Positions 1 through 9,569 of a stretch of DNA of 64,000 nt are shown here, in pieces. How positions within the stretch are numbered: position 1 is the first letter of the stretch; each line of letters begins with the position of its first letter. The notes below the pieces were generated by a model. The model was not told the origin of the DNA and made no database searches. It saw only the letters and a list, made by a program, of their open reading frames with translations. Source of the DNA: Toxonevra muliebris (taxonomy: Eukaryota; Arthropoda; Insecta; Diptera; Pallopteridae). A program made the position numbers and the translations under genes. The stretch covers positions 100,005,340 through 100,069,339 of the forward strand of contig OY829326.1 in assembly GCA_963691655.1 (NCBI GenBank). The letters are read 5' to 3'.

Positions 1-1
1 A

Positions 2-1260
2 AGGTATGTATACGAAAAAAACTGGCCGCAGTAAACATGTTGTATTAATTCAAATATGACAGTTACAGCAAATGTTACTGTCATTAATTCGTAGAGAATT
101 TTCTGTTTTACATTTCAGCATCAATAATTCTTCTGATTTTTTTACATTACACAAAATGAGTTAATAGAAATCGAGCACGCGCGATATAATTGTGCGCAAA
201 AATCAAAATTTTCCACATTGCCAAAAGTTTAAAAATTGCAAAATCTACGGTAACTTTAGTGAACGACTAACTACCGAAAGGAAAACTGGATATGGGCGAA
301 AGAAGGGTTCATCTCTGAGGAAAAAGCAAAAAAAGTGAAAAACTTGTTTCAAAGAATCCAGGCCTTTCCATCAGTGATGTTGCTAAAAAAGTCCATATGC
401 CACCCGGATATGTTTAAAAAGTAAGCAGAGTAAAAGGACTTAAGAAGTATAAAGTTCTGCTAGCCGCGAACTGGAATGACAAAAAAATTCAACAGCAATA
501 ACTCGCGCACGAAAGCTGTACGACAAAATTGTGCATGATTTTAATTGCATGATTATGGACGACGAAACTTATGTCAAAGCTGACTTTAATCTGCTCCCTG
601 GTCAACTATTTTACACTTCAAAAAAGAGAGGTGATGTTGCGCCTAAATTTAAGCTTAAGAAAGTGGACAAGTTTGCGAAGAAATATTTAGTTTGGCAAGC
701 AATTTGCCAATGCGGCATAAAAAGTGCAGTTTTTGTCACTACTGGTACCATCAACCAAAAAATTTATGTAGAAGAGTGCTTACAAAACGTCTACTGCCAA
801 TGGTACGCCTTTACAAGACTCCTGTCCTCTTCTGGCCAGATTTAGCAAATTGCCATTACGGCAATGACGTGATATAAAGAGAAAGGGATACAAATTGTTC
901 CAAAAGATGCCTATCCCACAAATTGCTCAGAACTTCGACCGATAGAAAAATATTGGGCTATAATGAAAAGAAAATTGCTAAAAACGAAGCAAGTGGTCAA
1001 AAATGAGAAACAGCTGCATAAAAAGGGGACTACTGTGTCATCTCAAATATCGCTAAGTGATGTGCAACGTTTAATGGCTGCAGTTAAGTCAAAGTTACGA
1101 TCTTTCGCATACGCATCAACCAAATATGTAAGGTTTTTATTTGTCTTAAAGTTACTACTTATTATAACATTTCAATTGATGTGTGAATTTCTGTTTTTGT
1201 TTAAAAAATATAATTTTTATAACAAGTTAAAGTCAACCAGTTTTTTTCGTATACATGCCT
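2..1260 (+). mobile_element. Tc1/mariner-superfamily element, DD37E-type, copy A (end to end, inactive)
   Basis: The window opens at the edge of this element. The left end AGGTATGTATACGAAAAAAA (from base 2) is matched in inverted orientation at 1236-1260, with one mismatch in the first 24 bases. The right end is followed by TA, and base 1 is A, as expected of a TA target duplication whose T lies outside the window. The length of 1.26 kb is normal for this superfamily. The interior carries a transposase relic related to that of the element at 45.5 kb. The termini differ from those of that second element, so they are two related but distinct subfamilies. Confidence 0.85.
262..1140 (+). pseudogene. 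DD37E-type transposase, degraded
   Basis: This is a decayed DDE transposase that would have cut and pasted the surrounding element. Reading across frames, an N-terminal helix-turn-helix part is recognisable (NPGLSISDVAKKV near 355-400), then the first catalytic Asp in MDDETYVK (about 550), VWQAICQCG (about 690), the second Asp in FWPDLANCHYG (839), and the third catalytic Glu in LRPIEKYWA (945). The Asp-Glu distance is 106 nt, not a multiple of three, so a frameshift lies between them. In-frame stops occur near 414 and 500 and the frame changes at least three times. Family placement rests on close similarity to the copy at 45.7-46.7 kb, where the D-E spacing is exactly 37 residues. Not functional. 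Confidence 0.85.
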
Positions 1261-1261
1261 T

Positions 1262-1569
1262 ATTTATAAAGTTTTTGCAATAAAAGGTCAAAAATAAAAA
1301 AAAATATAAATATATATTCTTAAAATTTTAATACATTATACACTGAGTATAGAATTCTATTCTTATATATTTTAAAGAGACTACAGCTGGCCAAACTTTT
1401 GTAAAAAAAAAAAAAAATATATATGGAAAAATAGGCAAAATTCAACAATTTTCCACATTTCGCTGTCTTCAACTTATAATAGCTTAATAGCTTCCAAAGT
1501 ACTTTGTTAAAGATATTGAATGCCTTGTTGCTAAAGATGTGGCGTGGAAATATTTTCAATTTTGTTTAT
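1262..1569. other. AT-rich spacer, no gene seen
   Basis: A+T-rich sequence with A-runs. The short reading frames here show no recognisable domain. Confidence 0.6.
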
Positions 1570-2188
1570 ACCTGGTCACCCTATTTTCTCGGGATAAGCC
1601 AAAAACTACTACACTTTCCAAAAAATTCAGAAAAAAAGTTATTTTATTTGTTGGAAATATTTTTAATCACAAGAATATGTCTTCGAACTGGAATACATAG
1701 ATTCTGAAAAATTGTTCGATTTTCAAAAAATAGATTTTTTTTATTATGTATTTCGAAAGTACAATATATTGAGAGTATACTGTAAAAATTTTATACAACA
1801 AAAAAATTTTAACGAAGTTATCGCACATAGTCGAGAGCGCCTGTTGGTTAAACTGAATGTGTTGTTGAAACTTTAAAAGCGTTTTTCTCGAAACAACGTA
1901 AAAACCACTAAAAAATATTGTAAAATAAACTCCAAACCCTTTTTTTGTACAGTTAAAGATATCAATAATAACATATAAAAAATTGAAATTATTGTATTTT
2001 ATTTTGTTATAATAAAAAATTCCCGAAAAAAAACCTTAAAAATTAGGCCGGAACACCAGACTACATCCTTAAAAAATTTCGCAGCGATTCTTGTGATCTT
2101 TCGATATGGAAATGCAACAAAAAATATTCGCCAGTTAATTAGCACGTTTATTTTAAATTTTTATATGAAAAATATATAACTACGCTCA

Positions 2189-2290
2189 ACATTTAAAAAA
2201 AAATGAACTGGATAATTTGAATTTCATTTAAAAAAAAATTTAACATTTAAAAAAAAAATGAGCTGGATAATTTGAATTTCATTTAAAAAT
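2189..2290. repeat. Two-copy tandem duplication, about 52 bp
   Basis: Two adjacent near-identical copies of a segment containing GGATAATTTGAATTTCATTT, at about 2189-2240 and 2242-2290, differ by a single A/G and by A-run length. Confidence 0.8.
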
Positions 2291-2291
2291 T

Positions 2292-2832
2292 GGTAATCAT
2301 ATTTAAAATTATTACTTGTTTATATAAAGCCCCAATTATTGACCAATGACCACTAATTGAATAATTTACCTTAGTAAATTCAATCATTATAAGCACATAT
2401 ACATAAGAGAAATAACAATTGTAAAATTTATATGAAATTCCATAAATACCTGTACAAGGACATCACATACATTTGTTTTTATGTATTCATATATGCATGT
2501 GTATATTTGTATAAGTACAAATTGTTCACAAATTTTAATTCATTGCCAATAACAATAACACAGCAACTGATATTCTTCTTCCATATCTTGTAGTTGCTGT
2601 TATCATTTTTGTTGTTATTTTCGCTATTGCTTGCTAGCTGCCGCAACTGCTCCTGCTGCTGTTTGTTTGGAATGTTGTTATGCTTATATTATATAGTACA
2701 ACACACAGTGATATTGGCTACCCACATAAAAATTTACACAATCACATTTGCATGTACATACACATATATGTATGTATGCACATCCCAGCGGGAAAAGGTA
2801 GCCTATAGTAATCTTTGATTTACACGGTGATG
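2292..2832. other. AT-rich interior of outer element, no gene seen
   Basis: Low-complexity A+T-rich DNA with ATGTATGTA microsatellite motifs and a short TTG/CTG-rich patch at 2590-2670. No supported gene. Confidence 0.5.
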
Positions 2833-3051
2833 TGTTAGGAGTTACTTATATGTATTTGTTAGAAATTAAAATAAAAGAAAATCTAAATGTTTTAATTGCT
2901 CGAACATAATAAATGCCAAAACAAAACAACAAAATAAAATTTCCCTATTGGCATGCAACAAAAGGTTAGCCACTCCTAAACCAATAGCGCTAAGTTAGTT
3001 TTTTTTTTCTTTATCACATCATTCGCTGACATGGAAACTTTTGAAAACGAG
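2833..3051 (+). mobile_element. LTR retrotransposon solo LTR, copy 1, left part
   Basis: The segment starts TGTTAGGAG and matches 32204-32400 base by base over long stretches (for example TTTCCCTATTGGCATGCAAC and AGCGCTAAGTTA). The right part is at 6342-6776. The paired copy ends in GTAACA, so the LTR has TGTTA...TAACA ends, typical of LTR retroelements. No internal gag-pol region is present, so it looks like a solo LTR. The superfamily is uncertain (BEL/Pao is possible). Confidence 0.7.
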
Positions 3052-3559
3052 CAGAGATGGGACAAATGCACTTAGGGTAATGGGGGGTCGCTGAGTCCGA
3101 ATCCGTGGTCCGTTTTGCTCTGCTATGTCAAAATTTTTTTTTAATTGACATTCAAATTTTTAAAATTGAAAAAGAAAATAAAAATGCAGTTCATATTTTT
3201 TTCATCAAATCATCCATTTTTACCAAAAAAAATTTTTTAATTTTTTAACTTTAAAAATTTTTTTCAAAATGTTTTTTTTTTAATTAATTAAATTTTTCGT
3301 AATGTTTTTCATCCTCGTTATTATCATTCACTTTTATCTCGCTGTTAGCTTAACCCAGTAATGCCAAGGGGTGCCATATGACACCTTGCCGCTGAGCCGT
3401 TCCTGAGCCAGGTTAAAAAAAAATTTGTTTTTCAAGTTACTTTCTTAATCTATCTATTTTGGTTACCGCTCGTCTTTAATGGGTTAAAGCAATGATGGCC
3501 AAACGTATACTTAAGTGCAAAATGAGCTTTAAACTCTTTATACATATCGTATACTAATA

Positions 3560-3595
3560 CGTATACACATATGGCAAATCAATTCTCAGGCGACG
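3560..3595 (-). repeat. Half copy of the 76-bp palindromic repeat
   Basis: The sequence ending GGCAAATCAATTCTCAGGCG ACG matches one arm of the palindromes at 21010-21085 and 28561-28636. The other arm is absent. Confidence 0.75.
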
Positions 3596-4342
3596 ATATG
3601 AATGTATGAATGTGATTGGCGTACTTAAATAAGATGTTCAATAAGTAGTTAGAGGAAGAAAGCAACAAGAACAGCATAAGTTGTACCGTTTTCAGAATGC
3701 TTAAAAGCCACTGCGTTTGCAAAACTACATCTCCACAACCACGCCTTCGTCTTCGCTGAAAAATGCCATTGCAACGTTCAAAGGCAGATCAGTATAAAAG
3801 TTTGACTTTAATTTAATGTGTTCTTAAACAATTAAATCCTAAAAATCAATTTAGATTTTGTTGTTAAATTTCGAAGCAAGCTTGGGGTAGGCTGTCACCC
3901 GTTTTATTTTTGTACAAACTATTTGTTTCCGATTAGTGTTTGAGAATCGCTATGTTTGCAAAAATGGAATCTAGCGTGTATGAACCTAAAATTAAACATC
4001 TTCGAATAAATTATGAATAAAATCTAAAATTGAAAAATAAATCTTTCTCTTGTCAAAAAGTATGTTCAAACATAGGTACTTACGTTTTTTATTTTATTTT
4101 ATACTAGTTGATTCGGCAGACGTTGTTCTGCCTTTTAGGTGAATTGTTTTTTTTTTTTTTATTTGAATGAAGAAGAATGAAGTTCTTGATGTTTAAAACT
4201 AAGCATTGTTAATGACAATTCATGTTTAAAGTCCGTGCATTGAATTTAGAAAAAAAAGTCCTGGATTTAAAAATGTGGCATGAAATTTTACATTTTTAAA
4301 AGAATTTAACTTGCAGGACTGTAGATTGAAAACAGAGAATCA

Positions 4343-4624
4343 TTATAAATGAAAAAGATGTACAAAAGAACTAAGTGTCGCAGCAGCCTGTGTTGTATCG
4401 CAATGGTTGTCATCTTCAAGCAATTGCAGTTCTCGGCAAGCGTCTTGATTTGTGGTGCATAATTGACCATTAATTGTTCTTAAATATTCATATGACATCG
4501 GTCCACGTACATTTATTAATAGCAATAGTAAATAAAAGCACACGCGTTGTTTTGAATGAACAGTGTATAAACGACCTAATATAGTTGCAAGAAATATTCC
4601 TTCAAAAGCAGTAACTGTTAGCAT
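4343..4624 (-). pseudogene. Helitron Rep/helicase protein fragment
   Basis: A 93-residue open stretch carries motifs seen just upstream of the Pif1-type helicase domain of Helitron proteins: LGRLYTVHS, CFYLLLLLINVRGPMSYEYL, RTINGQLC and LQLLEDDNH. In full-length proteins this segment follows the HUH (Rep) nuclease and precedes the Walker A motif. Neither the HUH motif nor a Walker A (GxxGxGKS) is present here, so it is a short internal fragment. Upstream on the minus strand the frame is lost at a 15-bp imperfect hairpin (4617-4655). Family membership is well supported by motif order; function is absent. Confidence 0.75.
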
Positions 4625-4929
4625 AAACTGACTTTTAACTCAGTTGATGCTAACGGGGTTCAACAGTTAGAAAGAAATTACAGAATTTTTTAGTAAAAAG
4701 GAATAAGTTTCAAATATATTTTTTTGTTGAACAATTTTATTATGATTCAGTTGAATTATAGAAACAATATTTTAGGAGGCTCTATGTTCATATCAAAGAC
4801 CATTCTTGAAATTATATCTAACCCAAAAACTATTTAAAAATTTGAACCAATTTGATATTTATTATAAATATAGCATTTGTAAAAGCGCCACCTAACGCAT
4901 TTTAAGATAGCGAAGCAGGGTCTTAAGAT

Positions 4930-5580
4930 ATTTCATAAAGTAGTAGAAATAATAGTAGAAAAAGGAATGGAAAAAGCAGTAGAAAATAGCAGTAAAAAAG
5001 TAGAAGAAAATAGTAGGAAAAAGAATAGAAAATAATATTAAAAATTGTTGTAAAAAAGTAATAAAAATGTAGCAGAAAAAGTAGTAGAAAAATAGTTAAA
5101 CGTAGTAGTACAAAAATAGTAAAAATAGAGTAGAAAGAGTGGTAGAAATAATAATAAAAAATAGTAGTAGAAAAAATTGTAAAAAAGGAGTAAAAAATAG
5201 TAGTAAAACAATAGTAGAAAGTAGTGGTACAAAATAAAAAAAAAATTGTAGAAAAAATGTATTAAAAAAGTAGTAGAAAAAAGTACTGAAATAGTAGTAG
5301 ATAATATTGGTTGAAAAAGTAGTAAAAAAAAAATAAAAAATTGTAGAACAAAGAAGGCTAAAGCTAATAGAAAATAGCGGTACAAAATAAAAAAAATTGT
5401 AGAAAATATGTATTAGAAAAGTAGTAGAAAAAAAATAGTAAAATAGTAGTAGAAATATTGGTTGAAAAAGTAGTAGAAAATAATAAACAATTGTAGAAAA
5501 AAAAAAGGCTAAAATTAATAGAAAATAGTAGTAGAAATAGTAGTAGAATTACTAGTAGAAATAGTAGTAGAAAATGAAAA
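4930..5580. repeat. GTAGTAGAAA-type degenerate minisatellite
   Basis: About 650 bp of irregular tandem units of the form AATAGTAGTAGAAAA. A larger-order duplication is visible: segments near 5220-5350 and 5380-5520 share a GGTACAAAATAAAAAAAATTG ...GGTTGAAAAAGTAGT order. The F/Y/L-rich frame on the minus strand is a by-product of the repeat, not a gene. Confidence 0.85.
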
Positions 5581-6341
5581 AGGAGAATGGTCCCACTAAT
5601 TCAATAAATTGAAAGAATCCAAATTTTAATACCGTACCATAAATGGCTCCTATAATATGTATCTCATAATGGAAATTCAGATTATATGGAAGGTGCCACA
5701 CCCCCTTTGTCAATCCTTCCTATATTTTTGTTGTAGCATGGCATTGTCAATTCTTGTTATTGTACCAAATTTCTGTACTGTGCTATAAATGGTTCTTGAG
5801 ATATACCCAAAAAACTATTTGGATTGTATGGGAGGTGCCATGCCCACTTTACTAAAAGCCATTATGAATAGCTATGATCCATTCTTCCGTCTAAGAAAAT
5901 ATATTCTGGAAATATGAATTCAATCGGTCCAGTCGTTCAGAAGTTACACGATTACATACACACAAAACTTTACGATTATATATATAAAGATATTTATCTA
6001 CAATGTGTCAAAAAAAGAATACGTGAACGTGTCAAAAAGGAAATAACAATATGAATTTATTTGTCGCTATAAACTAAGAAATTTTTAGGATTTAATTGAT
6101 CAAGAGCACAAAGTCGATAGATCAGGAAAGTAACTTGAGAAAAAAATTGTTTTTGAACCTGGCTCAAGAACGGCTCATGTAAAAATGGATGTTTTGACGA
6201 AAAAAAATATGAACTGAATTTTTAATTTTTTCAATTTTAAAAATTTTGATGGCAATAAAAAAAATAGCAGAGCAAAACGGACCACGGATTCAAACTCAGC
6301 GACCCCCCATTACCCTAAGTACACTTGTCCCATCTCTGCTC

Positions 6342-6776
6342 ATTTTTAGCTATTGAACAATGTAATCACACGCTACCTTTGGCATACATTAATTTTAGTG
6401 ACTTATTGCATATAGCATATAGGGTAGGGGCAGGTGCACAACAGATGATAATATCATCAATTATCAATTAGGGATTCTATAATAAATTGCAATTCGTCGC
6501 CTGAGAATTGATTTGGCGTATGTGTGTACAAATTCGTATACCTTGACACTCTTTTGTTTTTTTTTAATCTAAACTAGATCTATATCGGTATTTACCAACA
6601 ATATGGCATGAAGAATTTTCTTCAGTTGCGCGTTACTGGATTGAGGACAAGAACTACGACTCAGCCAATAGAGTTATCCAAAGACCATCCACCTCCAAAA
6701 CATGCCACTTTGTTCTCAATAGTCGGATTTAGAATAAAGTTTAGTTTTGTATAGATTCAAGCAACACAGCGTGGCA
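6342..6776 (+). mobile_element. Solo LTR, copy 1, right part
   Basis: Continues the LTR of 2833-3051 after the insertion and matches 34064-34372. Shared landmarks include CAGATGATAATA, TTTACCAACAATATGGCATG, TCAGTTGCGCGTTACTG and TCAATAGTCGGAT. It contains a polyadenylation-type AGAATAAAG near 6729, as expected in the R region of an LTR. A partial copy of the 76-bp palindromic repeat (6495-6542) interrupts it relative to copy 2. The extreme end is degraded (CGTGGCA in place of CGTAACA). Confidence 0.7.
6495..6542 (+). repeat. Partial copy (48 of 76 bp) of the palindromic repeat
   Basis: Starts CGTCGCCTGAGAATTGATTT and matches the reverse complement of 21010-21085 through TATACC, then stops. 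It is absent from the corresponding place in LTR copy 2, so it is an insertion. Confidence 0.75.
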
Positions 6777-6784
6777 GTGTCTTA

Positions 6785-6862
6785 GTGGTTGCCGTATCCT
6801 AGTGATTAGTGTGTTGGATTGCTACACAGAGATGCCCCGATTCAAAAGTCGTGTGCTAAAAA
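6785..6862 (+). repeat. tRNA-like SINE head (degenerate)
   Basis: The segment GCCGTATCCTAGTGATTAGT followed about 35 bp later by CCCCGATTCAAAAGT resembles the A box and B box of a tRNA promoter at the correct spacing. The acceptor stem does not pair and the B box is altered, so this is at best the head of an old tRNA-derived SINE or a tRNA relic, not a functional tRNA gene. Confidence 0.4.
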
Positions 6863-7408
6863 TCAAAGATAGAAAATAAAAATTGTTCTATACAGTTGAC
6901 AATGGCTAAAATTATCAAAGATAATTTCTTCACTTCCCTTCCTTCGATTACTTTTGTGATGCATAACACTGGTCAACCATGTTTTTTTTTTTCTATATAA
7001 TAACTGATTGTGATTATAAAGCAAAACTGAAGACCGTTTTTCGACATCAGCTCTAGTTAAGGAGTTATAGGTTAAAATGTAAAAAACTTTATTTTCATAG
7101 ACATTTAACTATAAATTCTTAACCCATATTGCCTTGGCACTAGACGCCATGATCTAATTTGGAAAATTTTCAAAACGCCATTTTCATATGTCTTCAATAA
7201 GAAATTTAACTACTTAAAAAAATAAAAAAAATAGTTTCTGAATTTTAGAGGGTATAGTAGTAGTAGTTTTTGGCTTACCCCAAGAAAATAAAGTGACCAG
7301 GTGTAAAAAAAAAAACAAACTAAAAACATTTCTACGCAACATCATTAGCAATAAGTATTTCTTGGGATTTTTGTTTGATTAATCGAACGTTGGGACGATA
7401 TGAGTTAA

Positions 7409-8618
7409 GGCCACCTTCTGGGATAGATTTTTCAAAATATCGATTTTTGAAGTGAAACTTCTTTTCTCTTTTCCTAGAGTAAAACTAACCGGATGTGACG
7501 TCGCGCGTAAGTTTGCAATGCGACACAATTTTGTCGAGCAATGTGCATGAGGGGCTAAATATCAATATTCCGTAACTGAATTCACGAGCAAACTATATAA
7601 TAAACGACTCATAAATAGTTTTAATTCAATATGACATATTCATTACACACACACACACACGCCTATGGCAGAAAGAACAATGTGTAGCATCGCCATCTTA
7701 AAGTTTATGACAGTTATACATTTCACATACAGATGGCGCAAATGTCCAAGGAATTACATGAAGATGTCGCACACAAAAAGAGTTCGTCTACAATTTTCAT
7801 CGAAACACAAGCAAATAACAAGCAAATGAAATTAAAAAACACAAACCAATGAAGTAAAAAATTTAGCGATTGAAAAATTTCATTTGCTTGTTATTTGCTT
7901 GTGTTCGTTTAGTTCACAAGAAGTTTCACTTCTGCCTTGTGTTCTTTAATTTGGGTAATCCAAACTAAACACACAAGATATTTTATATTTTAAAAGTATA
8001 GGCTTTTAAAAGTATACTGTACAATTTTCGTATTAATATTTTCAGTATTTCGACTTCTATAGCCTATTTAGCTGGTGAGCGCAGAAGCAGGTAAATTGGC
8101 CGACCGAAGTTTAAACTCATTTATCTCGAAACTATATTTTTCTGCACTGCGTGAGACAAAAAAAAACTACTCGACCGATTCGTTTCAAATTTTTCTATAG
8201 TAAACCAGTGCTTATCGCAGGAGCTAAAAAAAAAGTTTTACGTTGAATACTTCTTACTTTTTACATACAAAAAGTAATGAAAAAACGTTTTCGTAACGTA
8301 AATTTCAACAACGCGCCATTTTAGTCCCTGCAATAATTGCACTCATACTGATTATATATATTTTTGTTTTTTTTTGTTTTAGATCAGTGGAACATCCAAA
8401 AAATTTCCTACCAGGAAAATCCGTTTTTTTTAAGAGGGCAACTGTAACACCAATTTTAGTTTACTTAAAATTATATATATTTTTTTTTTAATATTTTTGT
8501 ATATTGTTAAACTAATAAAATATATCTACAAAGTTTAAATACTATTGCTCAATATTTCATAAAAAAAAAGAATCCTAAAAACTCTTCAAATTCAAGGGGG
8601 CTAGACAAGAATGTCCCC
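7409..8618 (+). mobile_element. TTAA-flanked element, copy 1
   Basis: TTAA at 7405-7408 and 8619-8622 flank inverted ends (GGCCACCTTCTG... at left; rc of the right end GGGGACATTCTTGTCTAG). The part from about 7980 to 8618 matches the second copy at 57120-57734 closely, including AGCCTATTTAGCTGGTGAGC and CAACTGTAACACCAATTTTA. A TTAA duplication is the mark of piggyBac-type integration, but no transposase is present, so it is a non-autonomous element. About 530 bp at 7441-7980 is an inserted repeat also found inverted at 61.8-62.4 kb. Confidence 0.65.
7441..7965 (+). repeat. Inserted dispersed repeat, also at 61815-62372 inverted
   Basis: Begins TTTTTGAAGTGAAACTTCTT and ends CACTTCTGCCTTGTGTTC. 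Between them it matches the minus strand of 62372-61815, including GTGTAGCATCGCCATCTTAA-like sequence and a palindromic unit near 7785-7955. It contains a (CA)n run at 7646-7661. The segment is missing from the otherwise matching element at 57 kb, which marks it as a later insertion. Confidence 0.65.
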
Positions 8619-8622
8619 TTAA

Positions 8623-9567
8623 TAGATGAACCAGTTTTCATAAACTATAATTATTTTATATTTTTATATATCTTTTAAAGTACGATATTTAGTATTAGCT
8701 TAACTGGAAATAATACAAATATTAAAAAGTAATTTTTATAAATGTTAACACAAATAAAATTATCTACTGGGTTAACGTGTACAGAAATATGAACAATGTT
8801 CAAATTCACAGGTTTTAACGCTTTGTTTTTTCTTTTTAAAGATTGGTATGTAGTTGATATGTATTTTAGTTTTTACTGGTATTATTTTTTATAAAATGAT
8901 GTTCCTGTCGTTATGCTTGTTGTTGCATTTGTATTGTTGTTGTTTTTCTGTTAACATGTCCTTTTATGAATTTCATAAATATTTAGTTTTATTTCAGTGT
9001 GCAAAATTTTTGACAAATGTTTTCATTTCATTTTTCTATTTGATTGTTATTTTCTTTGTCTGCTGTTATTGGATAAGGTTGGGGTCTTGTTTTATATGTT
9101 GAATAGGAATAAATGATGAAAACTTGAAGAATAACAGGAAAAATATCATAAAGGGGATTTGCACAAATGAAATTTGACAATTGATATGATAAACAAAAAA
9201 AAAAAATAAAAATAAATAAATAAATAGAACATTCTATTCGAAAAATAATAAAACATTACACATTTTTGAGAACAAATTTTTAGAAGTTTAATAATAGAAA
9301 ATTGCATTTAAAATTTTTCTTTTTAACAATAAAAGTGTAGTAAATTGCTAAAACAATTTTCTGATTGATATTGCATAAAGATTGAAAAACATTTGAAATT
9401 TTACTATTTTCTGCTTATAAATTGAATGAATTTTCTGTTCCTCAAGTATTTTCAAAATTGGCAATTAACAAATTTTCAAATGTGCGTTGGAAGCCAATTG
9501 GATTTTGCGTATCATTCTCAGACACACCTATACTTACTTATAATCGTACACATGCATACATATACAC
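8623..9567. other. AT-rich spacer, no gene seen
   Basis: A+T-rich sequence. The hydrophobic 82-residue frame at 8854-9102 is T-rich low complexity without domain or splice context, and I do not regard it as a gene. Confidence 0.5.
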
Positions 9568-9569
9568 TA

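Larger units (their letters stand above)
4104..5990 (-). mobile_element. Helitron, non-autonomous, both termini visible
   Basis: Read on the minus strand, the element begins TCTTTATATATATAATCG (from 5990) and ends with a 6-bp hairpin (GGCAGA / TCTGCC, 4115-4132), a 7-nt spacer and CTAG at 4104. The base before it is A and the base after it is T. These are the standard Helitron features: 5' TC, 3' hairpin plus CTRR, and insertion between A and T without target duplication. A Helitron helicase fragment lies inside in the same orientation. The middle is filled by a GTAGTAGAAA minisatellite. The 5' part contains GACTGGACCGATTGAATTC and AACTTCTGAACG, which are commonly seen in insect repeat ends. 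With no Rep nuclease and only a helicase shred, it cannot move by itself. Confidence 0.8.
3052..6340. mobile_element. Long-TIR DNA element inserted in the LTR (hAT-like ends)
   Basis: The left end CAGAGATGGGACAA (3052) is repeated inverted at 6340. The inverted arms extend at least 170 bp, including GGGGGGTCGCTGAG and CCGTGGTCCGTTTTGCTCTG. They resume after an insertion in the left arm (about 3215-3390), where CCTGAGCCAGGTT at 3403 matches the rc of about 6160. The CAGAGATGGG terminus resembles hAT-type ends, but I cannot see a convincing 8-bp target duplication, so the superfamily is tentative. The flanks on both sides are LTR sequence, proving that it inserted into the LTR. It carries the Helitron at 4104-5990. 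Confidence 0.65.
1570..7302. mobile_element. Outer TIR element split by nested insertions
   Basis: A segment at 1570-1640 beginning ACCTGGTCAC and containing TAAGCCAAAAACTACTAC reappears in inverted orientation at about 7238-7302, with roughly 85% match over 60-70 bp. I read the pair as terminal inverted repeats of an old DNA transposon of about 1.8 kb. It is now stretched to 5.7 kb by the LTR at 2833-6776. No transposase is recognisable between the arms. The boundary is approximate because no clean target duplication is visible. Confidence 0.5.

Noticed and set aside
4617..4655. 15-bp imperfect hairpin GTTAGCATAAACTGA
   Set aside because: Considered as a Helitron 3' hairpin, but the true terminus with CTAG is at 4104 on the minus strand.
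5038..5385. Minus-strand 115-residue F/L/Y-rich frame resembling a membrane protein
   Set aside because: It is the translation of the GTAGTAGAAA minisatellite inside the Helitron.
3052..6340. 8-bp target duplication of the long-TIR element
   Set aside because: The flanks AAAACGAG and CTCATTTT do not match, so the hAT assignment remains tentative.
8854..9102. Hydrophobic 82-residue frame
   Set aside because: T-rich composition, no domain, no splice or promoter support.
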